This document shows, one piece after another, positions 25,402 through 34,015 of a stretch of DNA of 64,000 bases. Numbering within the stretch: the first letter of the stretch is position 1; the number at the start of each line of letters is the position of its first letter. The notes under the pieces were generated by a model. It searched no databases. It saw only the letters and a program-made list of their open reading frames with translations, and was not told the origin of the DNA. This DNA comes from JAJEAD01 sp965221555 (lineage in GTDB: Bacteria; Pseudomonadota; Gammaproteobacteria; HK1): the NCBI GenBank assembly GCA_965221555.1, contig OZ244895.1, positions 1,550,001 to 1,614,000 of the forward strand. The letters run 5' to 3'. Made by a program: the position numbers and the translations under genes.

Positions 25402-26780
25402 TGGAAATCCCCGGCGAAGACGTGGTCAGTTTCGACAACGCGCTGAGTGCGTTTGCCCGATTCGTCAGCGCACGATTCGGTGAGCGCGCACTGGACGACC
25501 ATCGATTCGTCAGGGACGTTGACGGGAGGCTCACGTTGCTCCTCCTGGCGCCGACCGATCCCGAGAAGGTACGAAGCCTCGACGACGAGTGCAGAGACGT
25601 ACTGGGAAGCTACGTGACGACCCCGGCAATCGCGTTCGAAGGCGACTTGCTGGACCCGTCACTCGCCGACGATTTCGCCGTGCAGGAGCAGGTCGACGTC
25701 GCGGCCCCAGGCGCCGATTCCGAATGGCGACGGGTCGCCGTCGTCGACCGGCGCATCGTGGGCCAGGATTGGGCTACCGGCTGGCGGATGCCAATACCAG
25801 GCGTCCCGCCGATTCTTGCGTTTCACAGCATCAAGGGCGGTGTCGGCAGGTCCAGCGCGGTAGCGGTCCTCGCGGCGAATCAGGCTTATCGCGGTCGCAA
25901 CGTGCTGGTCGTGGACCTCGATCTGGAAGCTCCCGGGATCGGCGCTCTGCTCCTGGCGCAGGAGGACTTGCCACCGCTTGGCGTGCTCGACTGGCTGGTG
26001 GAAACGAGCCTGCGTCCGGATGCCGAAGGCGAGCTGATTCAACAGTGCGTGGGCCAGTCGCAATTGACCCGGGGGCGCGGTGCCGTGGATGTGGTGCCGG
26101 CACTCGGCCGCTCCGCCGAAGAGACTCCGTGGACCGTCGTCCCCAAGCTTGGCCGCGGCTTCATCGACCACCCCGACCTCGGTCAGTCACACCTTGAACG
26201 CGTACGCCGACTGGTGGGTCTGGCGTGCAGCGAGAGCACACGCCGTTACGACGTGGTGCTGGTGGACTCCCGTGCGGGGCTCGCCGAGTCATCCGCGGCC
26301 GCGCTGATCGGCCTGGGGGCCACGGTCCTGTGCTGCGGCGTAGACGGACCGGCAACCCGGGATGGATACCGGTTCCTGCTCTCCTATCTTGCGGGTCTCG
26401 ACGATGCGCCAAGGCAAAACGGTCCAAGTGACCGCGATTGGCGCGGTCGCTTCCAGATGGTGCACGCCAAGGCCCGACCGGGCGCCGACGCACGGCGGGC
26501 GTTTCGGGACCGGATGTACGATGTGTTCGTCGAGGCGGTCTACGACGCCGACGACGCCGGTGCCCCCGGTGCGGACCGAGCCGATACCGCGGCTGCCTTC
26601 ACCTTCGACCTTGAAGACGAAGACGCGCCGCACTGGGCTTGGCCCATCGCCTTCGATCTGGCCCTGGCCGAGCTCGATCCTCGCACGCATCCGGATCAGC
26701 TCACACCGGAGTTCGTCGATCGGGCCTTCGGGTCGTTCCTGACCCGGGCGGACCGGCTGATCGATGAATCGATTGGGTGA
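25401..26780 (+). CDS. ParA/MinD-like ATPase with variant KGGVGR Walker A motif
   Basis: 459 residues. Residues 1-125 are an unrecognised N-terminal domain. The P-loop region at ~140-160 reads FHSIKGGVGRSSAVAVLAAN: the deviant Walker A of the ParA/MinD family (KGGxGK[ST]) with arginine replacing the second, catalytic lysine. VLVVDLDLEAPGIGALLL (~168-185) is the switch I/A' region and YDVVLVDSRAGLAESSAAAL (~283-302) the Walker B region. The acidic C-terminal ~100 residues include a patch DLEDEDAPHWAWP. Compare the canonical KGGVGKTTT of parA at 52211. It is coupled to its neighbours on both sides. A role as a nucleotide switch for the cassette is inferred. Confidence 0.75.
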   Translation: MEIPGEDVVSFDNALSAFARFVSARFGERALDDHRFVRDVDGRLTLLLLAPTDPEKVRSLDDECRDVLGSYVTTPAIAFEGDLLDPSLADDFAVQEQVDVAAPGADSEWRRVAVVDRRIVGQDWATGWRMPIPGVPPILAFHSIKGGVGRSSAVAVLAANQAYRGRNVLVVDLDLEAPGIGALLLAQEDLPPLGVLDWLVETSLRPDAEGELIQQCVGQSQLTRGRGAVDVVPALGRSAEETPWTVVPKLGRGFIDHPDLGQSHLERVRRLVGLACSESTRRYDVVLVDSRAGLAESSAAALIGLGATVLCCGVDGPATRDGYRFLLSYLAGLDDAPRQNGPSDRDWRGRFQMVHAKARPGADARRAFRDRMYDVFVEAVYDADDAGAPGADRADTAAAFTFDLEDEDAPHWAWPIAFDLALAELDPRTHPDQLTPEFVDRAFGSFLTRADRLIDESIG

Positions 26781-26787
26781 TCGGCCG

Positions 26788-28230
26788 ATGACACGGCAGT
26801 CACCGATATGGAGCGAGGAGGCTCGTGTCGCGGTACGAGAAGCACTGATTCGTTTCGGTGAGCGCTACGACCAGAGCCCGACAGACCACGTTGACGCAAG
26901 GACGATGGTTGCGCCGTCGGCGCACGAAGTCGCCCTGGCCTTCGATCGTCCACTGGTCGTCGGCGGACGCGGCACGGGGAAGAGTTATTGGGCAGCGGCG
27001 CTGTGCCAGCCGAAAGCGCGCGACCGAATCATGAGCCTCTATCCGAGGGCCGGACAGAGCTTGCAGACCGCCCGAACCTTCCAGGGCTTCGTTGGCCGGC
27101 TCGGCGCTGATGGTGCGCGGTTCGCGGCGACCGCCGGCGAGCTGCTGGAGCTGGCGGAGCGCGCGCCGCCGGACCACGTCTGGCGAGCGGTGCTGTGTCG
27201 CTATCTGGTCGATCGGCCTGATGCCGCGTTGGCGGAAATGTACGACTCCGGCGCCACCGTCGACCGAGATTTCCGAAATCTGCTGGTAAAGAGTGAGAGT
27301 GGCCGAGGAGCGCCGGTGCTGATGGTCTGCGATGCGCTGGACCGGCTCTCTACGAGTTGGTCGTCCGGACGCAAGCTGTGTCGCGGGCTGCTCCGGTTGG
27401 CGCTCGACCTGCGCGGGTTCAGGCAAGCGAACGTCAAGGTGTTTCTGCGCCGCGACCAGTTCGAGGACGCCGGGCTGTTCGATTTCCCGGACGCGTCGAA
27501 GCTGCGCACCGGCGCCGTGGAGCTCGAATGGGAGCACGACGATCTGTATGAGCTCCTGTTTCGGGGGGTCCAGGCCGAGCTGCAAGAGGACGTGTGGCAG
27601 CAACAGCTCTCCCCGCTGATACTTCAATCGGAGGATCGGGGGAGCGAGCCGTACCGGAGGGCATTCGAACATGTCGCCGGAGAGTTCATGGGTACCAATC
27701 CCCGCCGCGGGCGCACCTACACATGGATCCCGAAGCACTTGGCGGACACCTCCCTTCGCGCCAGCCCGAGGAGCTTCGTCGTCGCGATCGGGAAGGCGGC
27801 GGAATCGCCGGCCTCCGGCACCCCAACGCCCATCGACTACCGAGGCATTCACGACGGCGTGCGCGCCGCGTCCAGAACACGGGTGGACGAACTGCGCGAA
27901 GACCATCCCTGGATCACGATGGCGCTGAAAGATCTGGAGGGGCTGGTTGTGCCGTGTACGCCCGGGCAGCTCACGCGCCGGTGGCGCGAACGTAAGACCG
28001 CGAGACGGGTACGCAATGCGAGCGAAAGCAACGAGCGTCCCGGGAGTCCCGGAGTCCCGATCGCTCTGGAGAACGGCACCTCGGAGACCGACGAGCGGGC
28101 GCTGCTCGACTCTCTGGTCACACTGCGGGTGGTCGAGATACGCAAGGCTACCAACCGGGTCAACGTGCCCGACATCTATCGCGTCGCCGCCCGGATCGGC
28201 CGCCGCGGCGGAGTCAGGCTGCGGCGCTGA
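26788..28230 (+). CDS. P-loop NTPase (STAND/KAP-like) with C-terminal winged-helix-like tail
   Basis: 480 residues from ATG 26788 (ATG 26764, overlapping the upstream gene by 17 bp, is an alternative). Walker A is LVVGGRGTGKSYWAAAL (~57-71); Walker B is PVLMVCDALDRLSTSW (~176-191). VKVFLRRDQFED and TYTWIPKHLADTSLRASPRS follow, in the layout of STAND/KAP-type signalling ATPases with a sensor arginine. The last ~45 residues, LLDSLVTLRVVEIRKATNRV then NVPDIYRVAARIGRRGGVRL, look like a winged helix. Together with the KGGVGR ATPase and the small helical protein it forms a self-contained three-gene unit. No effector nuclease motif is seen. Confidence 0.65.
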   Translation: MTRQSPIWSEEARVAVREALIRFGERYDQSPTDHVDARTMVAPSAHEVALAFDRPLVVGGRGTGKSYWAAALCQPKARDRIMSLYPRAGQSLQTARTFQGFVGRLGADGARFAATAGELLELAERAPPDHVWRAVLCRYLVDRPDAALAEMYDSGATVDRDFRNLLVKSESGRGAPVLMVCDALDRLSTSWSSGRKLCRGLLRLALDLRGFRQANVKVFLRRDQFEDAGLFDFPDASKLRTGAVELEWEHDDLYELLFRGVQAELQEDVWQQQLSPLILQSEDRGSEPYRRAFEHVAGEFMGTNPRRGRTYTWIPKHLADTSLRASPRSFVVAIGKAAESPASGTPTPIDYRGIHDGVRAASRTRVDELREDHPWITMALKDLEGLVVPCTPGQLTRRWRERKTARRVRNASESNERPGSPGVPIALENGTSETDERALLDSLVTLRVVEIRKATNRVNVPDIYRVAARIGRRGGVRLRR

Positions 28231-28282
28231 GTCCGCGGAGGGCGAAAGATGTACTCAGCCGTCAACAGTGTGCTGCGCGAGC

Positions 28283-28651
28283 GGCGAGATGGAGCTCATC
28301 TTCAAGAAGCTGAAGTCCCTCTATCGGCTCGAACAACTGCCCACTCGCAGAGCCCATATCGTCGAGACCCTGCTGCTCGGCGCCGTCATCACGTTGCTCG
28401 TCAGTCGCCGGCTGCTGCACGCCGTACAGGAACGACTGCGAGACACCTCGTACAAGGTGCCCGAGCAACGCCGGGCCGTGGTCTTCGCCGCGACTGCGCC
28501 CATGATCCTCGAGACCGTGGTGCTGCCGCTGAGGGCATCGAAGGCGATTGCCCAGCGCCTCGAACCGATGCTGTTGCGCGAGGCACCGGACCCCAATGGG
28601 TCGCGGCAACTGCTCATCGAACGCGCCGAATGTGGCACCGCCTGGACATGA
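28283..28651 (+). pseudogene. IS4-family transposase remnant (C-terminal fragment)
   Basis: The frame EMELIFKKLKSLYRLEQLPT, then RRAHIVETLLLGAVITLLVS and RRLLHAVQERL, resembles the end of the DDE domain of IS4-type transposases (…ELLFKELKSHYRLDQLPSR…), including the catalytic glutamate segment. Nothing transposase-like precedes it in frame, and no terminal repeats were found, so it is a dead fragment. It bounds the three-gene cassette on its right. The following 228 bp to 28879 show nothing I can support. Confidence 0.6.
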
Positions 28652-28879
28652 TTGTATGCGATTCAACCCCTTTACCGATCACGGATGCCCCAGTAGGTGT
28701 ATCCGCGGTGAGAGTGCGATGGTCGTCGGCTCGCGGGCGGGGAGACTCTCCGGGCCTCGCCCCTCCAGCAGTGGCCCCTGCCTATTGGAGAGAGGCGGGA
28801 GTGCCGGCCCGCTACCGGGCGCGCGCCAGCATGGCACGCCCCCGATCGCCGCCGTACGGATTCGGCAACCCGTCGCCGT

Positions 28880-30922
28880 TCAGAGGTCCTTGCACAGGCG
28901 CAGGGAGTCGAGCATTGCGGCGTGGATGTTCCGGCTCGTCCATGCGTCGCCTACCCTGAAGAGCTGGTAGCGGCCCTCGGGGTTGGTGCGAAGCGTCTGC
29001 GGCCGGGCGGCGGCCATTGCCCGAAGGTCGACCTCACCCCGATTCGAGGAGTCCGCCTTGAGCTCGAAGTAGAGCGCGTCGTTGGGCAGCGTGCCGTAGT
29101 CGCCGACGACCTGGTCGAAGGCGCGCTCCTCGCTTTCGCCGGTGAACATGTTCGCAAGGGTGGCGACGAGGCGGTTTCCGTCGCGCCGCAGCGCGGTGAG
29201 GCGGGTGTCGGGCCGGATGACGACTCCGCGCCGATAGAGCTCGTTCAGGTGCGCGCCCTGGTTGGTGTCGCCCATCTCGGTGCACAAGGCGCGGTCCGGA
29301 GTGGCGATCTCCACCCGGGAGCCCTGGCTCGCCAGGTGTTCGGCGCAGGAGGGACCCTGGTGGGAGCCGTTCTCGTCGAACACCAGCACCTCCTCGCCCG
29401 CCTCGACCTGCCCGCCGAGCACGTCCCACAGGGTGGTCGCATGTTCGCGGCCCTCGAAGTCACCGACGTTCGGCAGACCTCCGGTGGCCACGATGACGAC
29501 GTCCGGGTCCTGCGCTCTCACGTCGGCCGCTTCGACCAGTGTGTTCAGGCGCAGGTGTACGCCGAGGCGCTCGATGCGGCCCGCCAGCCAGTGGGCAATT
29601 CCGGCGAGTTCGCGGCGCCACGTCGCGCGTCCCGCGAGCAGGATCTGGCCGCCGAGCTCGCCCGCCGCCTCGAAGAGCAGGACCTCGTGACCGCGCTCCG
29701 CGCTCACCCGCGCCGCCTCCAGGCCCCCGGGGCCACCGCCCACGACGACCACCCGCCGCCGCGAACCGGGAGATGGAGAGATGACCTGTGGCAGCGTCTC
29801 TTCGCGACCGGTCGCCGGATTCTGGACGCAGAGCGCATCCTTGCCGGAGAGCACCCGATCCACGCAATAACCCGCGCCAACACAGGGCCGGATCTCGACC
29901 TCGTCGCCCCGCGCGAGCTTGTTTGCGTAGTGCGGGTCCGCGATGAAGGCGCGGGTCATGCCGATCATGTCGACGTGGCCTTGCGCCACCGCGTGCGCGG
30001 CGGTGGCGGCGTCGGTAACTCGGGTGGCGTGGAACACCGGCACGTCCACCGCGGCCCGGATCGCGCTCGCGAGGTGCAGGAAAGGCGCGGAAGGCAGCCA
30101 CATCGTCGGCCAGATGGTGGCGCTCGACTTGTAGTCGGAGGCCTGGGCGCCGACCACGCTGATGAAGTCGATGCCCCCCTGGCGCGCGTGGGCCCGCGCG
30201 ATCTCGATGCACTCTTCGTGACTCAGCCCGGCATCGAGCATCTCGTCGCCCGACATCCGGATCCCCACGATGAAGTCGGCGCCCACCTCCCGGCGCACCG
30301 CCGCCACGATCTCGAGTCCGAAGCGCATGCGGTTCTCCAGCGAGCCGCCGTACTCGTCTTCCCGTCGATTCATGGCGGGGGACCAGAACTGCTCGATCAG
30401 GGTGCCGGCCTGGCACGAGAGCTCCACGCCGTCGAGATGGCCTTCGCGCGCACGGCGTACCGCCTGTGCATAGTCGCGCTGGGCTCGGGCGATGTCGTGG
30501 TGCTCCATCTCCACCGGGAAGGAGCGGTGGACGAGCTCTCTGCGGCAGGAGGCGGAGTAGGCGGGCAGCCAGTTGGCGCTGTCCCAGCGTTCCCGGCGCC
30601 CGCCGTGGGTGAGCTGCACCGTGCACGCCGCTCCGTGCGCGTGGATGCGCTCGGCCATCGCCCGGTACTCCGGGATCACCGCGTCCCGGGCGCCGTCGAT
30701 CTGCCCGTAGTGGAAGGAGTTCTCGATCGATACCGCGGTCGCACCGCCGAACTGGGCGAGGCCGACGCCACCGCGCGCCTTCTCTTCCTGGTAGCGCAGG
30801 TAGCGCTCGGTGATGCGGCCCCCCACCGCGTAGCCCGGCGAGTGGCTGGTGCTCAGCAGCCGGTTGCGGATCTTCAAGTGCTTGATCTCGAGCGGAGCGA
30901 AGAGCGCGGAGTAAGGGTTCAT
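28880..30922 (-). CDS. NADH:flavin oxidoreductase / TMADH-like FMN-FAD protein with incomplete Fe-S motif
   Basis: 680 residues. N-terminal OYE-like TIM barrel (~1-370): NRLLSTSHSPGYAVGGRITE, VQLTHGGRR, CQAGTLIEQFWSP, NRREDEYGGSLENRMRFGLE. C-terminal FAD/NAD domain: RVVVVGGGPGGLEAARVSAE. Between them trimethylamine dehydrogenase-type proteins bind a 4Fe-4S cluster with C-x2-C-x2-C…C. Here it reads RPCVGAGYCVDRVLSGKDAL followed by C, so the second cysteine is alanine. This 3-Cys pattern also occurs in a subgroup of OYE-like flavoproteins. It probably reduces or demethylates an unsaturated or N-methylated substrate. The ATG overlaps the upstream protease stop (ATGA). Confidence 0.88.
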   Translation of the reverse strand: MNPYSALFAPLEIKHLKIRNRLLSTSHSPGYAVGGRITERYLRYQEEKARGGVGLAQFGGATAVSIENSFHYGQIDGARDAVIPEYRAMAERIHAHGAACTVQLTHGGRRERWDSANWLPAYSASCRRELVHRSFPVEMEHHDIARAQRDYAQAVRRAREGHLDGVELSCQAGTLIEQFWSPAMNRREDEYGGSLENRMRFGLEIVAAVRREVGADFIVGIRMSGDEMLDAGLSHEECIEIARAHARQGGIDFISVVGAQASDYKSSATIWPTMWLPSAPFLHLASAIRAAVDVPVFHATRVTDAATAAHAVAQGHVDMIGMTRAFIADPHYANKLARGDEVEIRPCVGAGYCVDRVLSGKDALCVQNPATGREETLPQVISPSPGSRRRVVVVGGGPGGLEAARVSAERGHEVLLFEAAGELGGQILLAGRATWRRELAGIAHWLAGRIERLGVHLRLNTLVEAADVRAQDPDVVIVATGGLPNVGDFEGREHATTLWDVLGGQVEAGEEVLVFDENGSHQGPSCAEHLASQGSRVEIATPDRALCTEMGDTNQGAHLNELYRRGVVIRPDTRLTALRRDGNRLVATLANMFTGESEERAFDQVVGDYGTLPNDALYFELKADSSNRGEVDLRAMAAARPQTLRTNPEGRYQLFRVGDAWTSRNIHAAMLDSLRLCKDL

Positions 30923-33003
30923 GGTGTGGTGTCGCCGTGTGTTGCGTGCGTGGGGGCGAGCCCGAAGGCGAAGAGTATGAAGGCGTACGCGAGGGCGTTC
31001 TCCTGCAAGCGATCGAAGCGTCCCGCCGCACCGCCGTGTCCGGCGTCCATGTAGGTCTTGAGAAGCAGGAGATTGTCGTCGGTCTTGGTGGCGGCGAGCT
31101 TCGCCACCCACTTCGCCGGCTCCCAGTAGCCCACCCGGGGATCGGTGAGACCCGCGGTGGCGAGGATATGCGGGTAGTCTTTGGCTTCGATGTTGTCGTA
31201 GGGCGAGTACGACAGGATGCGATCGTAGGCGTCCGGGTCCGCGATGGGGTTGCCCCATTCCGGCCATTCGGGCGGCGTCAGGGGCAGGCTCTCGTCGCAC
31301 ATCGTCGTCAGGACGTCGACGAAGGGCACTTCCGCCACCGCCGCCTTGAAGAGGTCCGGTCGCAGGTTGAGCGCCGCTCCCACCAGCAGGCCGCCCGCGC
31401 TGCCGCCGTGGCAGGCGATGCGCCCGCGACGGGTGTAGCCCCGCGCCACCAGGTACTCGCCCGCCGCGACGAAGTCGAGGAAGGTGTTCGCCTTCCGGTC
31501 GAGCTTCCCGTCCAGGTACCAACGGTATCCGCGCTCCTTGCCGCCTCGCACATGGGCGATTGCGTACACGAAGCCGCGGTCGACGAGCGAGTACGGCGTT
31601 GACTTGAAGCTTGCCGGGATGCTGATTCCGTAGGCGCCGTACCCGTAGAGAAGCAGGGGCGCCGAGCCGTCCTGCGGAGTCTCGCGCCGATGCAGCACGG
31701 TGATCGGCACCCGCGCTCCATCGTGGGAGTCGGCGAAGAGCCGGCGGGCGACGTAGGCGCTGGGGTCGTGCCCGCTCGGCACCTCCTGCTCCTTGACCAG
31801 AATACGTTCCCGGGAGCCCATCTCGTAGCGCCAGGTGCGCGCCGGGGCGGCGGGGGTGCTCGAGGAGTAGTGGATGGTAGGAGTGTCGAACTCGTAGCCG
31901 TGCAGCACGTCCAGGTCGTACACCTCTTCCTCGATGGCGATCGCATGCTCCTGGCCCCCGTGAAGATCGGCGATCACGATGCGCGGCAGCGCGTCTGCAC
32001 GCTCCATGCGCACCATGTGGTCGCGATACACCGCGAGGTCGAGGATCAGGCGTCCCGATCGGTGGGGGATCAGGTCCTTCCAGTGACGGCGCCCGGGACG
32101 GGCGAGCGGCGCCTCGACGATCTTGAAGTCCTCGGCGTCATCCGCGTTGGTGAGCATCAGGAGGCGTTCGCCGTGATGCTCGACGTGGTACTCGATATCG
32201 CGTTCGCGCTCCGCCACGAGAAGCGCGGGACCATCGGGGCGCTGCGCTTCGATCAGCCGGATCTCGGAGGTGGTGTGGTCGTGCGAGTCGATCACCACGA
32301 AGCGGCGGCTTGAGGTCGAGGCGACCCCGACGAAGAAGCCCGGATCCTGCTCCTCGTAGACGAGCGCATCCTCCGCGGCCTCGGTGCCCATGCGGTGCCG
32401 GAGGACCTTCGCCGGCCGGTGGTGGGGGTCGAGAACGGTGTAGAAGAGATGCACGCTGTCGTTCGCCCAGACTACCGGCCCGGCCGCATCGGGGAGGCGC
32501 TCCGGCAGGTCCGCTCCGGTTTCGAGGTCCCGTATCCGCAACGAATGGATCTCGGACCCGTTCGTGTCCAGGCTGTAGGCCGCGTAGTGGTGATCGGGGC
32601 TGTGCGCGAAGGCGCCGATCCTGAAGTAGTCGAGGCCCTCGGCTTCGGCGTCCCCGTCGAGCAGGAGTTCCTCGCGATCCCCCCCGCGGAGCCGACGGCA
32701 ATGGATCGGGTGCTGTCCGCCCGTTCGAAAGCGATAAAAATACTCGTAGGCACCATCCGGGAGCGGCACCGACGAATCGTCTTCCTTGATGCGGCCCCGG
32801 AACTCCGCGAAGAGCCGTTCCCGGAGCGCTTCCGTGCTTGCCATCGCCGCCGCGGTGGCTTCGTTGCGCGCTTCCAGCCAGGATCGGATGGGGGCCCGCA
32901 GACTCGAAGGATCGCGCATCACCCGCGCCCAGTTCTCGTCTTTGAGCCACGCGTAGGGATCTTCTCGAGTCTTCCCATGCAGACGGGTCTGTGCTTGCTT
33001 CAT
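30919..33003 (-). CDS. ptrB: Oligopeptidase B (S9 family serine peptidase)
   Basis: 694 residues, usual length for PtrB. Residues ~10-400 form the seven-bladed propeller (DPYAWLKDEN, YEYFYRFRTG, DGDAEAEGLDYFRIGAFAHS). The catalytic domain has GYGAYGISI, the nucleophile motif HGGSAGGLLVG, the aspartate region LATAGLTDPRVGYWEPAKW and the histidine in YMDAGHGG. It cleaves short peptides after basic residues, in the cytoplasm or periplasm. No signal peptide. ATG 33003 is the only sensible start; Shine-Dalgarno is weak. Co-transcribed with the flavoprotein downstream, and only 5 bp after alkA. Confidence 0.92.
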   Translation of the reverse strand: MKQAQTRLHGKTREDPYAWLKDENWARVMRDPSSLRAPIRSWLEARNEATAAAMASTEALRERLFAEFRGRIKEDDSSVPLPDGAYEYFYRFRTGGQHPIHCRRLRGGDREELLLDGDAEAEGLDYFRIGAFAHSPDHHYAAYSLDTNGSEIHSLRIRDLETGADLPERLPDAAGPVVWANDSVHLFYTVLDPHHRPAKVLRHRMGTEAAEDALVYEEQDPGFFVGVASTSSRRFVVIDSHDHTTSEIRLIEAQRPDGPALLVAERERDIEYHVEHHGERLLMLTNADDAEDFKIVEAPLARPGRRHWKDLIPHRSGRLILDLAVYRDHMVRMERADALPRIVIADLHGGQEHAIAIEEEVYDLDVLHGYEFDTPTIHYSSSTPAAPARTWRYEMGSRERILVKEQEVPSGHDPSAYVARRLFADSHDGARVPITVLHRRETPQDGSAPLLLYGYGAYGISIPASFKSTPYSLVDRGFVYAIAHVRGGKERGYRWYLDGKLDRKANTFLDFVAAGEYLVARGYTRRGRIACHGGSAGGLLVGAALNLRPDLFKAAVAEVPFVDVLTTMCDESLPLTPPEWPEWGNPIADPDAYDRILSYSPYDNIEAKDYPHILATAGLTDPRVGYWEPAKWVAKLAATKTDDNLLLLKTYMDAGHGGAAGRFDRLQENALAYAFILFAFGLAPTHATHGDTTP

Positions 33004-33008
33004 GGTCG

Positions 33009-33938
33009 TTACCGGAGGTGAGCCGGGCCGGTTGCGCCCGGGTGACGGAGACGTTGCGAAGCGGGCGGGGCGCCGGCGCCGGGACTGCTCCACAGGAGCA
33101 TGGCGGCATGGCCGCGCCAGGGTCGCCACGCTTGCGCCCGGTCGATGAGCTCGGCCGCGCTCGGCCTCACTCCGCCGACACTCATGGCCCGCCGCAGCCC
33201 GAGGTCGCTGGCGGGAAAGGCATCGCGGTGGCCGAGCGCGCGAAGCGCGACGTACTGGGCCGTCCAGTCGCCGACTCCGGGCAGGCCCTTCAGGCGCTCG
33301 ATGTCCCGCTCGCAGTCGCCGCTCGAGGCGAGCAGATGCGGATCTGCCGCCACCGCCTCGGCAAGGCGCACAATGCTGCGCACTCTGGCACCGGGCATGC
33401 CCATGTTCGAAAGATCGGCCGAAAGAATCTCCCGGGGACCGGGGAAGAGCCAGGCGAGTCCGTCTTCGCGCTCGGGGTCGGCGGAGCGGGCGCAGCGGGC
33501 CGCGAGGCGGCCGGCGAGACCGGTCGCGGCCGCCACGCTCACCTGCTGGCCGAGAATCGCACGCACTGCGAGTTCGAAGGGATCGAAGGCTCCCGGTATT
33601 CGTAGCGTGGGTCGGCTCGCGAGCAGGGTCGCAAGCCACGGGTCCCGTCGCAGGTGCGCCGAGACGGCGTCGAGATCGGCGTCGAGGTCGAACACCTGGC
33701 GAAGGCGGGCTTTCAGTTCCGGCAAGGCCACCGCGCGGTCGACTTCGACTCGCAGGTGTCGCGCTCCGTCCGCGCCGATCCCGATCGTCAGATCTTCACC
33801 GGCGAGCTCGATGCGACGCCGGTAGCAACCACCCTCCACGCGCTCGACCCCGGGGGTGGCTCTCGGCCCGAGGTACGAAAGAAGGCCGGGCCAGTCGAAG
33901 CGGGGCGGCGTGGGGATAGCCAACCGGATGAAGTTCAT
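33009..33938 (-). CDS. alkA: DNA-3-methyladenine glycosylase II (AlkA)
   Basis: 309 residues starting at MNFIRLAIPTPPRFDW, matching the AlkA N-terminal domain. FDPFELAVRAILGQQVSVAA and the helix-hairpin-helix LKGLPGVGDWTAQYVALRAL, then HRDAFPASDLGLRRAM with the catalytic aspartate, are diagnostic of HhH-GPD glycosylases of AlkA type. It excises alkylated purines. The Ada-like methyltransferase domain found fused in some relatives is absent. Divergent from the Lon-domain gene across 77 bp; followed after 5 bp by ptrB. Confidence 0.93.
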   Translation of the reverse strand: MNFIRLAIPTPPRFDWPGLLSYLGPRATPGVERVEGGCYRRRIELAGEDLTIGIGADGARHLRVEVDRAVALPELKARLRQVFDLDADLDAVSAHLRRDPWLATLLASRPTLRIPGAFDPFELAVRAILGQQVSVAAATGLAGRLAARCARSADPEREDGLAWLFPGPREILSADLSNMGMPGARVRSIVRLAEAVAADPHLLASSGDCERDIERLKGLPGVGDWTAQYVALRALGHRDAFPASDLGLRRAMSVGGVRPSAAELIDRAQAWRPWRGHAAMLLWSSPGAGAPPASQRLRHPGATGPAHLR

Positions 33939-34015
33939 GTCGATGGCGTGCGCACTCGGTGGGATCTCGGTGGACCGCCGCCCGCGGGGCACAGATGCGA
34001 TACCATCGCAGTGCG

